Assembly: GCA_017535325.1 (NCBI GenBank)
Contig: JAFXUC010000034.1
Coordinates: 1 to 52,744 of the forward strand
Source: Bacteroidales bacterium
GTDB taxonomy: Bacteria > Bacteroidota > Bacteroidia > Bacteroidales > UBA3824
Length of the DNA stretch: 52,744 nucleotides
Reading direction: 5' to 3'
In this document: in pieces, positions 41,244 to 49,106 of the stretch
How positions within the stretch are numbered: position 1 is the first letter of the stretch
Layout of the letters: the number at the start of each line of letters is the position of its first letter
The notes under the pieces: generated by a model
Told to the model about the DNA's origin: nothing
The model's database searches: none
What the model saw: only the letters and a program-made list of their open reading frames with translations
Position numbers and translations under genes: made by a program

Positions 41244-42560
41244 ATGTCTCGCTCTTGGATAACATTTGCGCTATGCGGTTTTATATCATTGATTATTAAT
41301 CGATTCCCATTTTATCAAGACAATATCGACTATTTTGCCGTTTTGTATATTGCCATAATATCTATCGGAGTATTTAAAGACATTCAACAAACTTATCCAA
41401 AGGACAATTTTGTTATAGCATTATCATATCTATTTCGATTATTCCTTCTATATTGGGCGGTAACATATCATGGTACAAAACTACAATTACCAAATGATAT
41501 AGATTCTGATACATACCAAGGTGCTGCTATTGCAAATTTGAATGGGCACGAGCATTGGTATATCAACAATTACTATTCTAAGATTGTTGCTATAATTTAT
41601 TATTTTTTTGGTATATCACGAATTATAGGACAGTATTTGAATATTTTACTAAGCCTAACAGCAATTTACATAACTCGAAGAACACTTCAAAACCTAAAAA
41701 TAGATGACAAATTAATATCATACGGGGTTATGATAATGGCACTTATTCCAAATTATGCCATCATGAGTACGACTTTAATTAGAGAATCCATAATAATATT
41801 TTTTATCGCTTGTTCAACGTATTTTTTTACGCTGTGGTTGTCAAAACCTTTAATAGTAAACTTTATTTATGCTTGTGTTTTTTCTGGAATTGCAGCATTA
41901 TTTCACGGTGGAACAATTGCCCTTGCATTAGGGTATGTAATGATTTTCGTCTTGTATGATAAAAGAAACAGAAAAATCAATTTCAATATGTATCAAAAAC
42001 TATTAGTAACAGTGATATTTGTAGGCTTTGTAATAGTTTTTTTGAGTGTTGAAGATTTTTCAATTTCTATGATGGAAGAAGCTGAACAAACGAAAGAAAC
42101 ATACGAAAGTTTGGAGGGAGGAGCAGTATATAAAGTCGGTTTTGATATTGATAATTCAATTGCCAATTTTTTTATAAACACACCTATTCGTGTACTTTAT
42201 TTTTTATTTTCTCCTATGCCATGGGATTGGAGGGGACTAAACGATATTGCAACGTTTTTATTCAGTTCATTGTTTTATTTCAGTAGTATTTACCTTGCAA
42301 TCAAGAATTTAAAACAATGCGGAGTTAATTCTTCTCAGAAAAAATACTTGATTTCATTATTAGTAGTCCTCGGAGTATGTTGTGTTATCTTCTCTTGGGG
42401 CGTAACAAATGCGGGAGCGGCTATGAGGCATCGAGATAAATTCATTGCACCGTTTCTTGTAATGTTGATGATAGCGATAGAAACGTTACCCCGAAACCAA
42501 AAAATACTTAGATTTTTAACATTCTTAAAAAACGCAGCAAATTTTAAATTAAAATTGTAA
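41244..42560 (+). CDS. Wzy-like (EpsG-type) polymerase, plus arm
   Basis: 438 aa with ~11 membrane helices. It shares with the minus-arm polymerase (7842-9134) the blocks TPIRVLYFLFSPMPWDWRGLND, STTLIRES in a middle helix (R-E core) and NAGAAMRHRDKF near the end, plus a periplasmic-type acidic loop before them. The two are therefore diverged homologues that serve two glycans. It would join repeat units exported by the flippase at 35923-37371. Function inferred from topology and context. Confidence 0.75.
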   Translation: MSRSWITFALCGFISLIINRFPFYQDNIDYFAVLYIAIISIGVFKDIQQTYPKDNFVIALSYLFRLFLLYWAVTYHGTKLQLPNDIDSDTYQGAAIANLNGHEHWYINNYYSKIVAIIYYFFGISRIIGQYLNILLSLTAIYITRRTLQNLKIDDKLISYGVMIMALIPNYAIMSTTLIRESIIIFFIACSTYFFTLWLSKPLIVNFIYACVFSGIAALFHGGTIALALGYVMIFVLYDKRNRKINFNMYQKLLVTVIFVGFVIVFLSVEDFSISMMEEAEQTKETYESLEGGAVYKVGFDIDNSIANFFINTPIRVLYFLFSPMPWDWRGLNDIATFLFSSLFYFSSIYLAIKNLKQCGVNSSQKKYLISLLVVLGVCCVIFSWGVTNAGAAMRHRDKFIAPFLVMLMIAIETLPRNQKILRFLTFLKNAANFKLKL

Positions 42561-42583
42561 TTTCCTTTTCTTTTTTCATAACA

Positions 42584-43651
42584 ATGCGAATTCTTCATAT
42601 TATTACCAATACAGAACTTGGCGGAGCGCAAAAAGTCTGTATTGACTTGTGTCGTTCTGCAGTAAATGACGGACATTCTGTGGGTGTTACAAGTATGTCA
42701 GGAGGTTATATGTGGCAACAACTGCCAAAAGAAGTTGAACAATTCCGACTCAAACACATGGTGAAACCAATTAAGCCGGTAAAAGATTTTTTCGTTTTTT
42801 TTGAAATAAAAAAAGTTGTGAGAAAATTTAAGCCGGATATTATTCATTTACATTCAAGTAAAGCCGGAGTGCTTGGACGTTTAGTTTCCATTTTCAATCA
42901 TAAACGAATTGTTTATACGGTTCACGGTTTTGATTCCATTCGATTAAAACATAGAGTTTTCTTACCACTTGAAAAAATTCTTCAAAAATTTTGCGGTGCA
43001 ATAGTTGGTGTATCAGATTATGATAAAAAGAGTCTTATTTCTGAAAAAATAACCAGAAATGTTTTTACCGTTTATAACGGAATCGCAGAAAACACAATTG
43101 CACCCGAATATTCTTTGCCAAATTTTGAAAAAAAGCGAAAAATAGTCCTTTCGATAGCCAGAATTTCTGCTCAAAAAAATATAGATTTATTTCTTGAAAC
43201 CGCTAAAAAGTTACCGCAATATGATTTTGTATGGTTAGGAGGTTCACCTGAACATTCAGTGGACGAACTTCATAAAATGTATTCTGTTCCTAAAAATGTA
43301 ATACTATTTGGTGATGTTCCAAACGCAAGCAATTACATAAATATATGTGATTTGTTTGTTTTATTCTCCAATTTTGAGGGTTTGCCTATGACGATCATTG
43401 AAGCGATGAGTCAGCACAAAGCAATTGTAGCCTCAAATGTTGGCGGCATTTATGAATTGGTAGATTCATCAAATGGCTTTTTGATTGAAAATACAGTTGA
43501 AAATGCAGCACAAGCAGTTAAAACCGTGCTTGAAGATGACACATTGCGTAAAAGTATGGAACAAAAATCCTATGAAAAGTTTAAAGAATCATTCACTTTG
43601 CAAAAAATGTGGGAAGGGTACAAAGCAATTTATGAAAGTTTGTTGAAATAA
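42584..43651 (+). CDS. GT4 family glycosyltransferase
   Basis: 355 aa. TNTELGGAQKVCIDLCR at the start, IIHLHSSKAGVLGRLV and YTVHGFDS in the first domain, then LSIARISAQKNIDLFLE and NFEGLPMTIIEAMSQHKAIVAS in the second. This is the common N-acetylhexosamine/hexose transferase layout of capsule loci. It is the last glycosyltransferase of the plus arm. A canonical promoter for the next gene begins 5 bp after its stop. Confidence 0.87.
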   Translation: MRILHIITNTELGGAQKVCIDLCRSAVNDGHSVGVTSMSGGYMWQQLPKEVEQFRLKHMVKPIKPVKDFFVFFEIKKVVRKFKPDIIHLHSSKAGVLGRLVSIFNHKRIVYTVHGFDSIRLKHRVFLPLEKILQKFCGAIVGVSDYDKKSLISEKITRNVFTVYNGIAENTIAPEYSLPNFEKKRKIVLSIARISAQKNIDLFLETAKKLPQYDFVWLGGSPEHSVDELHKMYSVPKNVILFGDVPNASNYINICDLFVLFSNFEGLPMTIIEAMSQHKAIVASNVGGIYELVDSSNGFLIENTVENAAQAVKTVLEDDTLRKSMEQKSYEKFKESFTLQKMWEGYKAIYESLLK

Positions 43652-43655
43652 TTTT

Positions 43656-43687
43656 TTTGCGGAAATAACAAAACTTTTTTATCTTTG
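43656..43687 (+). promoter_or_regulatory. Promoter of the second Rpn-type gene
   Basis: TTTG (43656-43659), 20 bp, TATCTTTG (43680-43687), 22 bp before the ATG. Both boxes are followed by CGGAAA, a short direct repeat (TTTGCGGAAA twice). Confidence 0.75.
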
Positions 43688-43709
43688 CGGAAAGAAAAAA
43701 TGAAAAGTT

Positions 43710-44666
43710 ATGATACAGATAGCCAATCCGATATATGATTCAGTTTTTAAGTATATGATGCAGAACCGCAAAGTCTGTATGATATTGCTTGGTGCATTGT
43801 TGAATGTTGAAATCGTTGAAGTTGATTTGATTCATAACGAACTTGTCTGCGCCAATTTGAAAGGATTCGGTATTTTACGGCTTGACTTTTTGGCTAAGAT
43901 TAAGAAAGACGACGGCAGTTTTGAAATGGTCAGCATTGAAGTTCAAAAAGCCGAAAAAGATACTGAGATTGTAAGATTTAGGCGTTATCTTTCAAGGCTT
44001 TATGACACTGAGGCGTATGAAACAAAAACTGTCAAAAAGAAAAACCGCAAGGGTGAAGATGTTGAAGAAATTATAGAAACACCTATTCATATAGTTGCCA
44101 TTTATTTCTTGGGACATCCGTTAGACGATGTAACCGAGCCGGTTGTTTATTATTCGCCAAAAGCAACAAATGCCTTAGGCGAACCTGTAGAAAAAGCCGC
44201 TTTGAATCCGTTTTTCAGATATTTATCGCATGATTCTGTTGTTGTTCAAATACCGTATTTGCGCAAAAACGCACGGACTAAGGTTGAAGAATTTTTGGAA
44301 ATTTTTGACCAAAGCAATGTTATGCCGAATGATGCACATTATCTGATGCTTGACAACCTTGACAATAAACCTGACGGTTATAATATCGTTGTCAGACAGT
44401 TAGTTAGTGCGGTTGCCGATAGGGAAATTAAGATGGCAATGGCAATTGAAGATGAATATGCTTCCGACATTGAGGATAGGACAGAATTAGAGGAAATTGT
44501 TGAGGAGCAAAAAGAAAAGTTAGCGGAAAAAGATGCACAGTTATCACAAAAAGATGCACAACTTTCCGCCTTTGCAAAAACTCTGTTTTCAATGGGACTT
44601 TCCCGTGAAGAAATTTCTGAAAAAATAAATATTCCGTTGGAACAATTAAATAAATTACTTGATTAA
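43710..44666 (+). CDS. Rpn-type PD-(D/E)XK nuclease/transposase-like protein 2
   Basis: 318 aa. NPIYDSVFKYMMQN at the N-terminus, Asp59 (LRLDFLA) and Glu77-x-Gln79 (IEVQ) as nuclease residues, the same spacing as in the protein at 24591-25460. An Asp/Glu/Lys coiled region near residues 255-285 contains two copies of an EKDAQLS/QKDAQLS unit, then SMGLSREEISEKINIPLEQL. It has its own promoter and terminator, so it is an independent cassette between the last glycosyltransferase and the epimerase. Probably mobile or defence-linked, not part of glycan synthesis. Confidence 0.8.
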   Translation: MIQIANPIYDSVFKYMMQNRKVCMILLGALLNVEIVEVDLIHNELVCANLKGFGILRLDFLAKIKKDDGSFEMVSIEVQKAEKDTEIVRFRRYLSRLYDTEAYETKTVKKKNRKGEDVEEIIETPIHIVAIYFLGHPLDDVTEPVVYYSPKATNALGEPVEKAALNPFFRYLSHDSVVVQIPYLRKNARTKVEEFLEIFDQSNVMPNDAHYLMLDNLDNKPDGYNIVVRQLVSAVADREIKMAMAIEDEYASDIEDRTELEEIVEEQKEKLAEKDAQLSQKDAQLSAFAKTLFSMGLSREEISEKINIPLEQLNKLLD

Positions 44667-44701
44667 CAATACTTTACGTACAACATATCTTAATTATATA
44701 G

Positions 44702-44740
44702 GCATTACTTTTTCTTAAAAGAGTGATGCTTTCTTTTTTG
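44702..44740 (+). terminator. Terminator of the second Rpn-type gene
   Basis: GCATTACT/AGTGATGC stem (8 bp, one G-T pair) with a 12-nt loop, then TTTCTTTTTTG. 36 bp after the stop codon. Confidence 0.75.
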
Positions 44741-44762
44741 TATAAATTCACTTTTTTACTCC

Positions 44763-45845
44763 ATGATTATCACAATAATTGGCGGTTCTGGCTTTGTCGG
44801 AACACGCCTTGTTAAGCGTTTGCTTTCTGACGGACACACCGTCCGCATAGCGGATAAACGTTGTTCTGTTTCATACCCTGAACTTTGGCAGCGTTGCGAT
44901 ATTCGTAATTCTCCCGAAGAGAAAAACGACTTCCCTGAATCCTTGACCGATGCTGCCTCAGCACCCGGGAAACACGCCGAAGCCGTAAAACTTCAACCGA
45001 TGCACTCGTTGAAAGAGGTTTTGAAAGGCAGCGATGTTGTCATAAACCTTGCCGCAGAACACCGCGACGATGTTACGCCAAAAAGTCTTTACGATGAGGT
45101 AAATGTTCAAGGCAGCGAAAACGTTTGTAACGCATGTTTGGAATTAGGAATCAAGGAAATTATTTTTACGAGTTCAGTTGCAGTTTACGGTTTTGCACCT
45201 GTTGGAACTGACGAAAGCGGACAAATAAATTATTTCAACGATTACGGTCGGACGAAATATTTAGCGGAAAATAAATACCGTGAATGGTTGAAGAAAAATA
45301 CTGAAAACAACGTTGTCATAATTCGTCCGACAGTTATTTTCGGAGAGCAGAATCGAGGAAACGTTTATAACTTGTTGAAACAGATTGCCTCAGGACGTTT
45401 CCCGATGGTCGGCAGCGGAGAAAACCGCAAAAGTATGAATTATGTTGAAAACGTTGCCGCGTTTTTGGAGTACGAATTAACACACGACAACAATCCCGGC
45501 GAACATCTCTATAATTATTGCGATGAACCGGCATACGACATGAATCATTTGGTTTTGGATGTTTACAAGTTTTTGGGCAAGCCGAAAAAGAGCCTTTTCC
45601 ATTTTCCGTATTGGTTGGCGTATTTCGGTGGAATGTGTTTTGACTTTTTAGCATTTATCACTCGCAAAAAATTACCAATCAGTGCGATACGTGTAAAAAA
45701 GTTTACACAAAACACTTATTTTGTCGGGAAAAACATAAAAACAACTGATTTTATTGCTCCCGTAAAATTGGAAGACGGTTTAAAACAAACGATAGAATAT
45801 GAATTTATAAACAAGGTTCAAGGACATACATTTAGTTGCGAATAA
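44763..45845 (+). CDS. NAD-dependent sugar epimerase/dehydratase (extended SDR)
   Basis: 360 aa. GGSGFVG (7-13) binds NAD(P). NLAAEHRDDV, TSSVAVYG and the catalytic YGRTK (Tyr161-x3-Lys165) are all present. RPTVIFGEQNRGNVYNL and the hydrophobic C-terminal half follow. Residues ~49-81 hold a polar stretch rich in Ala, Glu, Lys and Pro that most relatives lack, a likely in-frame insertion. It may make a nucleotide-sugar or a lipid-linked sugar for either arm. No promoter box seen in the short gap upstream; last gene before the border terminator. Confidence 0.85.
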   Translation: MIITIIGGSGFVGTRLVKRLLSDGHTVRIADKRCSVSYPELWQRCDIRNSPEEKNDFPESLTDAASAPGKHAEAVKLQPMHSLKEVLKGSDVVINLAAEHRDDVTPKSLYDEVNVQGSENVCNACLELGIKEIIFTSSVAVYGFAPVGTDESGQINYFNDYGRTKYLAENKYREWLKKNTENNVVIIRPTVIFGEQNRGNVYNLLKQIASGRFPMVGSGENRKSMNYVENVAAFLEYELTHDNNPGEHLYNYCDEPAYDMNHLVLDVYKFLGKPKKSLFHFPYWLAYFGGMCFDFLAFITRKKLPISAIRVKKFTQNTYFVGKNIKTTDFIAPVKLEDGLKQTIEYEFINKVQGHTFSCE

Positions 45846-45878
45846 AATACTTTTTCTCGCGACTTTTTATAATAATCA

Positions 45879-45931
45879 AATCCCGAATCAGGACGTTATT
45901 TTTCCGTCCTGATTCGGGATTGTTTTTTTTT
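45879..45931. terminator. Strong terminator at the right border of the polysaccharide region
   Basis: A 17-bp perfect stem (45879-45895 with 45905-45921) and 9-nt loop are followed by a nine-T run. The outer part AATCCCGAAT is the same as in the terminator at 2848-2894. It ends the plus arm and overlaps the stop region of sodB on the other strand. Confidence 0.9.
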
Positions 45932-46508
45932 ACTTCAATCTTTTTTCCACTTCCTTCCAGTTGATTATCGACCAAAATTTTTCAATGTATTCTGCTCTTC
46001 TGTTTTGATAATCAAGATAATAGGCATGTTCCCAAACGTCAATCGTTAGTAGCGGAATGTTTCCTCTTGTAATAGGGTTTTGAGCATTTGATTCTTGTGA
46101 AATTTCAAGTTTTCCATCGCTTGTTAACGACAACCAAACCCAACCTGAACCAAACAATCCTGCACTTTTCTTTGAAAATTCATCTTTGAAATCATCAAAA
46201 CTTTTGAAATCTCTGTTAATTAACTCCGCAATTTTCCCTTCCGGCTTGTTATCCTCCTTAACTTTCTGAAATTGATGAAAATACAAATTGTGGTTCAAAA
46301 TCTGACCGGCATTATTGAAAATTGCCCCAGAAGATTTTTTTACTATTTCTTCTAACGAAGATTTTTCAAAACTACTGTCTTTCAACAAGTTGTTAAGATT
46401 ATTCACGTATGTTTGAAGATGTTTTCCATGATGGAAACTCAAAGTTTGAGAACTTATCACAGGCGATAAATCCTCGTTTGAATAAGGTAAATTTATTAAT
46501 GTAAACAT
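45930..46508 (-). CDS. sodB: Superoxide dismutase (Fe/Mn)
   Basis: 192 aa, a usual length for this family. LSFHHGKHLQTYVNNLN (His26/His27 near the N-terminus) supplies a metal ligand. NHNLYFHQF and DVWEHAYYLDYQNRR (Asp and His ligands) complete the set. The enzyme turns superoxide into oxygen and peroxide in the cytoplasm. Whether the metal is Fe or Mn cannot be read reliably; Bacteroidota enzymes are often cambialistic. Its 3' end overlaps the border terminator; 85 bp separate it from yraN. Confidence 0.93.
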   Translation of the reverse strand: MFTLINLPYSNEDLSPVISSQTLSFHHGKHLQTYVNNLNNLLKDSSFEKSSLEEIVKKSSGAIFNNAGQILNHNLYFHQFQKVKEDNKPEGKIAELINRDFKSFDDFKDEFSKKSAGLFGSGWVWLSLTSDGKLEISQESNAQNPITRGNIPLLTIDVWEHAYYLDYQNRRAEYIEKFWSIINWKEVEKRLK

Positions 46509-46593
46509 ATCTATTAAGTCTTTAAAGTTTCCACAAAGAAAGCATATAAAAATGGAATAACCAAAAGTTTTTTATACTTTTAATGGGAAAAAT

Positions 46594-46965
46594 TTAAAAT
46601 CTTCTCGGCCGCGGAAAATATGCCCGCTCATAATGCTTAACGTCAGTTATTACGCCGTTTTTGTGCAGGACTGTAATGACATCAAGACGTGCTTCTTCCG
46701 TCCGTTTGAACCTTGCGATATAAAACCTTGCCGCATTGATAATATTGCTTTGCTTGCGCCTGTTGACTGCGCTTTCCGGCGAATACAAAAAGTTTTCGTC
46801 CCTGGTTTTTACTTCCACAAAAACCAAGAAATTATCTTTCAGGGCGACAATATCAATTTCAAGTCTGCCCGCCCGAAAATTCCTGTCTAAAATCTTGTAA
46901 CCCTTGCTAATCAGCAAATCAGCGGCAGCATCTTCGCCTAATTGTCCGATTTCTTGTTTATTCAT
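46594..46965 (-). CDS. yraN: YraN family (UPF0102) nuclease-like protein
   Basis: 123 aa. LGEDAAADLLISKGYKILDRNF opens the family fold and EIDIVAL...VFVEVKTR holds the PD-(D/E)XK-type residues (Asp, Glu-x-Lys). C-terminal basic tail. The biochemical role of the family is unsettled; a nuclease or resolvase-like part in DNA processing is suspected. 12 bp after xseB, so probably co-transcribed with it. Confidence 0.85.
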   Translation of the reverse strand: MNKQEIGQLGEDAAADLLISKGYKILDRNFRAGRLEIDIVALKDNFLVFVEVKTRDENFLYSPESAVNRRKQSNIINAARFYIARFKRTEEARLDVITVLHKNGVITDVKHYERAYFPRPRRF

Positions 46966-46977
46966 AAACGCTGAAAA

Positions 46978-47190
46978 TTATGCTTCTTTAAAGACCTCTT
47001 CCACATAGCCTTCCACTTCTTTGAGTTTTGCTTTGCAGGTCTGAATCAGAGGCATACATCTCTGCGCCAATTCTGACATTCTGTCCAACGAAATCACTGA
47101 ACCTTCCAATTCTTTTTCTATTTTTTCCAATTCTGCATAACTTTTGTCATAACTCGACAAAATGTCGTCCGAATAAAATTTATTTTCCAT
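46978..47190 (-). CDS. xseB: Exodeoxyribonuclease VII small subunit-like protein
   Basis: 70 aa. SYDKSYAELEKIEKELEGSVISLDRMSELAQRCMPLIQTCKAKLKEVE (read in parts) gives the XseB pattern: two helices with a polar turn, 'sy..a...Le.I...Le....sld......r...li..c...L...e'. XseB binds XseA to form ExoVII. The usual partner gene xseA is not beside it; the only copy in the window is at 25882-27138. Short and acidic, so the family call rests on helix pattern and size. Confidence 0.75.
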   Translation of the reverse strand: MENKFYSDDILSSYDKSYAELEKIEKELEGSVISLDRMSELAQRCMPLIQTCKAKLKEVEGYVEEVFKEA

Positions 47191-47259
47191 GACTTTTTTA
47201 ATTAATTTTTTTCAAGAAAATTCGCAAAAAATATACCGCTTTTATGGTTTTGGAATCAT

Positions 47260-48033
47260 TTACCCTTTGTAATAATATCTTCCCATTTCTTGTGTTACGT
47301 CTCCGTATTGGATAGACTTTTTCGGACAGCGGTGAATGCATGCAAGACATTTTACGCAGTGTCCGAGCCATTTAGGTTTGCCGTTTTTCAGCGAAATGTT
47401 TTTTTCAGGACAAGTTTTTTCACAGAGACCGCAACTTATACAGTTGTCGTCAGCAAAGAACTTTTTGTCGCCCAAAGTAAACTTCATAAAAAGCGGATAA
47501 ATTATTCTGCCTTTTAAAAACGGGTGCGTACCTATGACGTAACGGTCAAATGTCTTGCCGCTTTTTACGGCTTCGGCAATTTGGGGAATTTCAAGTTCGG
47601 CGGTTTGGAGTTTCTGTTTCGCAAGGTTGTCTGGGTCCGTTCCGAAACCTTTCATAACTATGTAATTGTTAGGCATTTGAATTGAACAGACAAAATTACA
47701 TTCTATGCCGCTTTTCTTTTTTAAAGTCTCGGACAGCATTTCCCTCGCCTTGCCGCAGTTGTCGCCGCAGACCATCACCGCAAAACTTTTTTTGCCCTGA
47801 TAATTGATTTTTGTCCTTTTCAAAAATCTTGACATCGTTTTTGACAGTCCCCAGGAATGTACCGGCGATACAAAACCCAAACAATCGTCCTTGTCAACGC
47901 CTATTGAAAAGTTTTTCAGCGTCGTAACCTCCTCATAATAATCCGCAATGTTTTTGACCTCAGACCCTAATAATTCGCCGAGTTTTTTGGCAACGTGTTC
48001 GGAATTGCCCGTCCCTGAAAAATAAAAAATCAT
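47260..48033 (-). CDS. EFR1-type flavodoxin/ferredoxin fusion protein
   Basis: 257 aa. The N-terminal flavodoxin-like part has YFSGTGNSEHVAKKL (phosphate loop of FMN). The C-terminal part has two 4Fe-4S motifs: CISCGLCEKTCP and CVKCLACIHRCP. The family (EFR1) carries electrons between flavin and iron-sulfur partners in anaerobes. It overlaps recF by 4 bp (ATGA) and precedes xseB by 69 bp. Partner unknown. Confidence 0.88.
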   Translation of the reverse strand: MIFYFSGTGNSEHVAKKLGELLGSEVKNIADYYEEVTTLKNFSIGVDKDDCLGFVSPVHSWGLSKTMSRFLKRTKINYQGKKSFAVMVCGDNCGKAREMLSETLKKKSGIECNFVCSIQMPNNYIVMKGFGTDPDNLAKQKLQTAELEIPQIAEAVKSGKTFDRYVIGTHPFLKGRIIYPLFMKFTLGDKKFFADDNCISCGLCEKTCPEKNISLKNGKPKWLGHCVKCLACIHRCPKKSIQYGDVTQEMGRYYYKG

Positions 48034-49103
48034 AATATTTCAAACATTTCAAAATCGTCCGTAAAATTTGTGAGAATTTTTTGTAAGTCGTCGGGATTTG
48101 TGTGCGTTATGAAAATCTGCCCGAAAATCCCGTCGCTTAAAATCAGTTCCGCTATCGACGAAACCCTTTGCGGGTCCAACTTGTCGAAAATATCGTCCAA
48201 AAGCAAAACCGGTTTTTTGCCAGATTTATTGTAAAGAAACGCATATTGCGCAAGTTTCAAAGCCGTCAGAAACGTTTTCTGCTGACCTTGCGAACCGCAG
48301 TTTTTCAGCGGCAAATCCCCGATTGAAAACACCAAATCGTCTTTGTGCGCACCTGATGTCGTGTATTGCAAAATGCTGTCGCGCTGAAAGTTACGCTTTA
48401 AAATGTCTTCCATTCTCTCGTTTTCGAGCGGAGACGAATACCTCAGCGACGGAATTTCAGATGACCCGGACGAAATTTTCAAATAGTATTTTTCAAATTC
48501 GGGCATAAAATCCGCGATGAATTTTTTGCGGTTTTCGTACAGCGTTTCGCCGTTTGAAATCAAATGCCTGTCCCACATTTCAAGCAGTATCGCATCCGGC
48601 GAAGTCTTCAAAATTTTGTTCCGTTGAAGTAAAGCACGGTTGTAATTTTGTAAAGCAATTAAGTGTCCGCCGTCAAACTGCGAAAGTGCCGAATCGAGAA
48701 ATTTTCTGCGTTCCGCGCTGCCGTCAAAAAGCAGTTTTATGTCCTGCGGACTTTCGATTATCAGCGGCAAAAGTCCTATGTGCGAAGAGATTTTTTCGTA
48801 CTCTTTGTCGTTGCGTTTCAGGGTTTTGCCTTTGTTTTTGTCAAACGACAGAAGTATGTTTTCTTCCATTTCGTTGACCTCGTAAACGCCCCGCAGCGAA
48901 AAAAACTCCTCGCCGTTTTTTATGTTCTGATTGTCGGTTGAATTTATAAAACTCTTGCTGAACGACAGATAATACAGCGCGTCAAGTACGTTTGTCTTTC
49001 CGACACCGTTTTTCCCCACAAAGCAGTTTATCTTTTTCGTGAAAGAAAACTCCCTTTGAGAGTGATTTTTGAAGTTTATTATATTTAACTTTTTTACCCG
49101 CAT
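48030..49103 (-). CDS. recF: DNA replication and repair protein RecF
   Basis: 357 aa. Walker A GKNGVGKT (30-37) in an SMC-like head, a middle arm and, near the C-terminus, the ABC signature region (SQGQQKTFL) and Walker B LLLDDIFDKLD. RecF loads RecA at gaps with RecO and RecR. It lies 3 bp after dnaX, indicating co-transcription, and overlaps the EFR1 gene by 4 bp. Confidence 0.95.
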   Translation of the reverse strand: MRVKKLNIINFKNHSQREFSFTKKINCFVGKNGVGKTNVLDALYYLSFSKSFINSTDNQNIKNGEEFFSLRGVYEVNEMEENILLSFDKNKGKTLKRNDKEYEKISSHIGLLPLIIESPQDIKLLFDGSAERRKFLDSALSQFDGGHLIALQNYNRALLQRNKILKTSPDAILLEMWDRHLISNGETLYENRKKFIADFMPEFEKYYLKISSGSSEIPSLRYSSPLENERMEDILKRNFQRDSILQYTTSGAHKDDLVFSIGDLPLKNCGSQGQQKTFLTALKLAQYAFLYNKSGKKPVLLLDDIFDKLDPQRVSSIAELILSDGIFGQIFITHTNPDDLQKILTNFTDDFEMFEIL

Positions 49104-49106
49104 TTT

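Noticed and set aside
45334..45654. A 106-codon minus-strand frame antisense to the epimerase
   Set aside because: His/Arg/Asn/Cys-rich shadow composition and no start signals.
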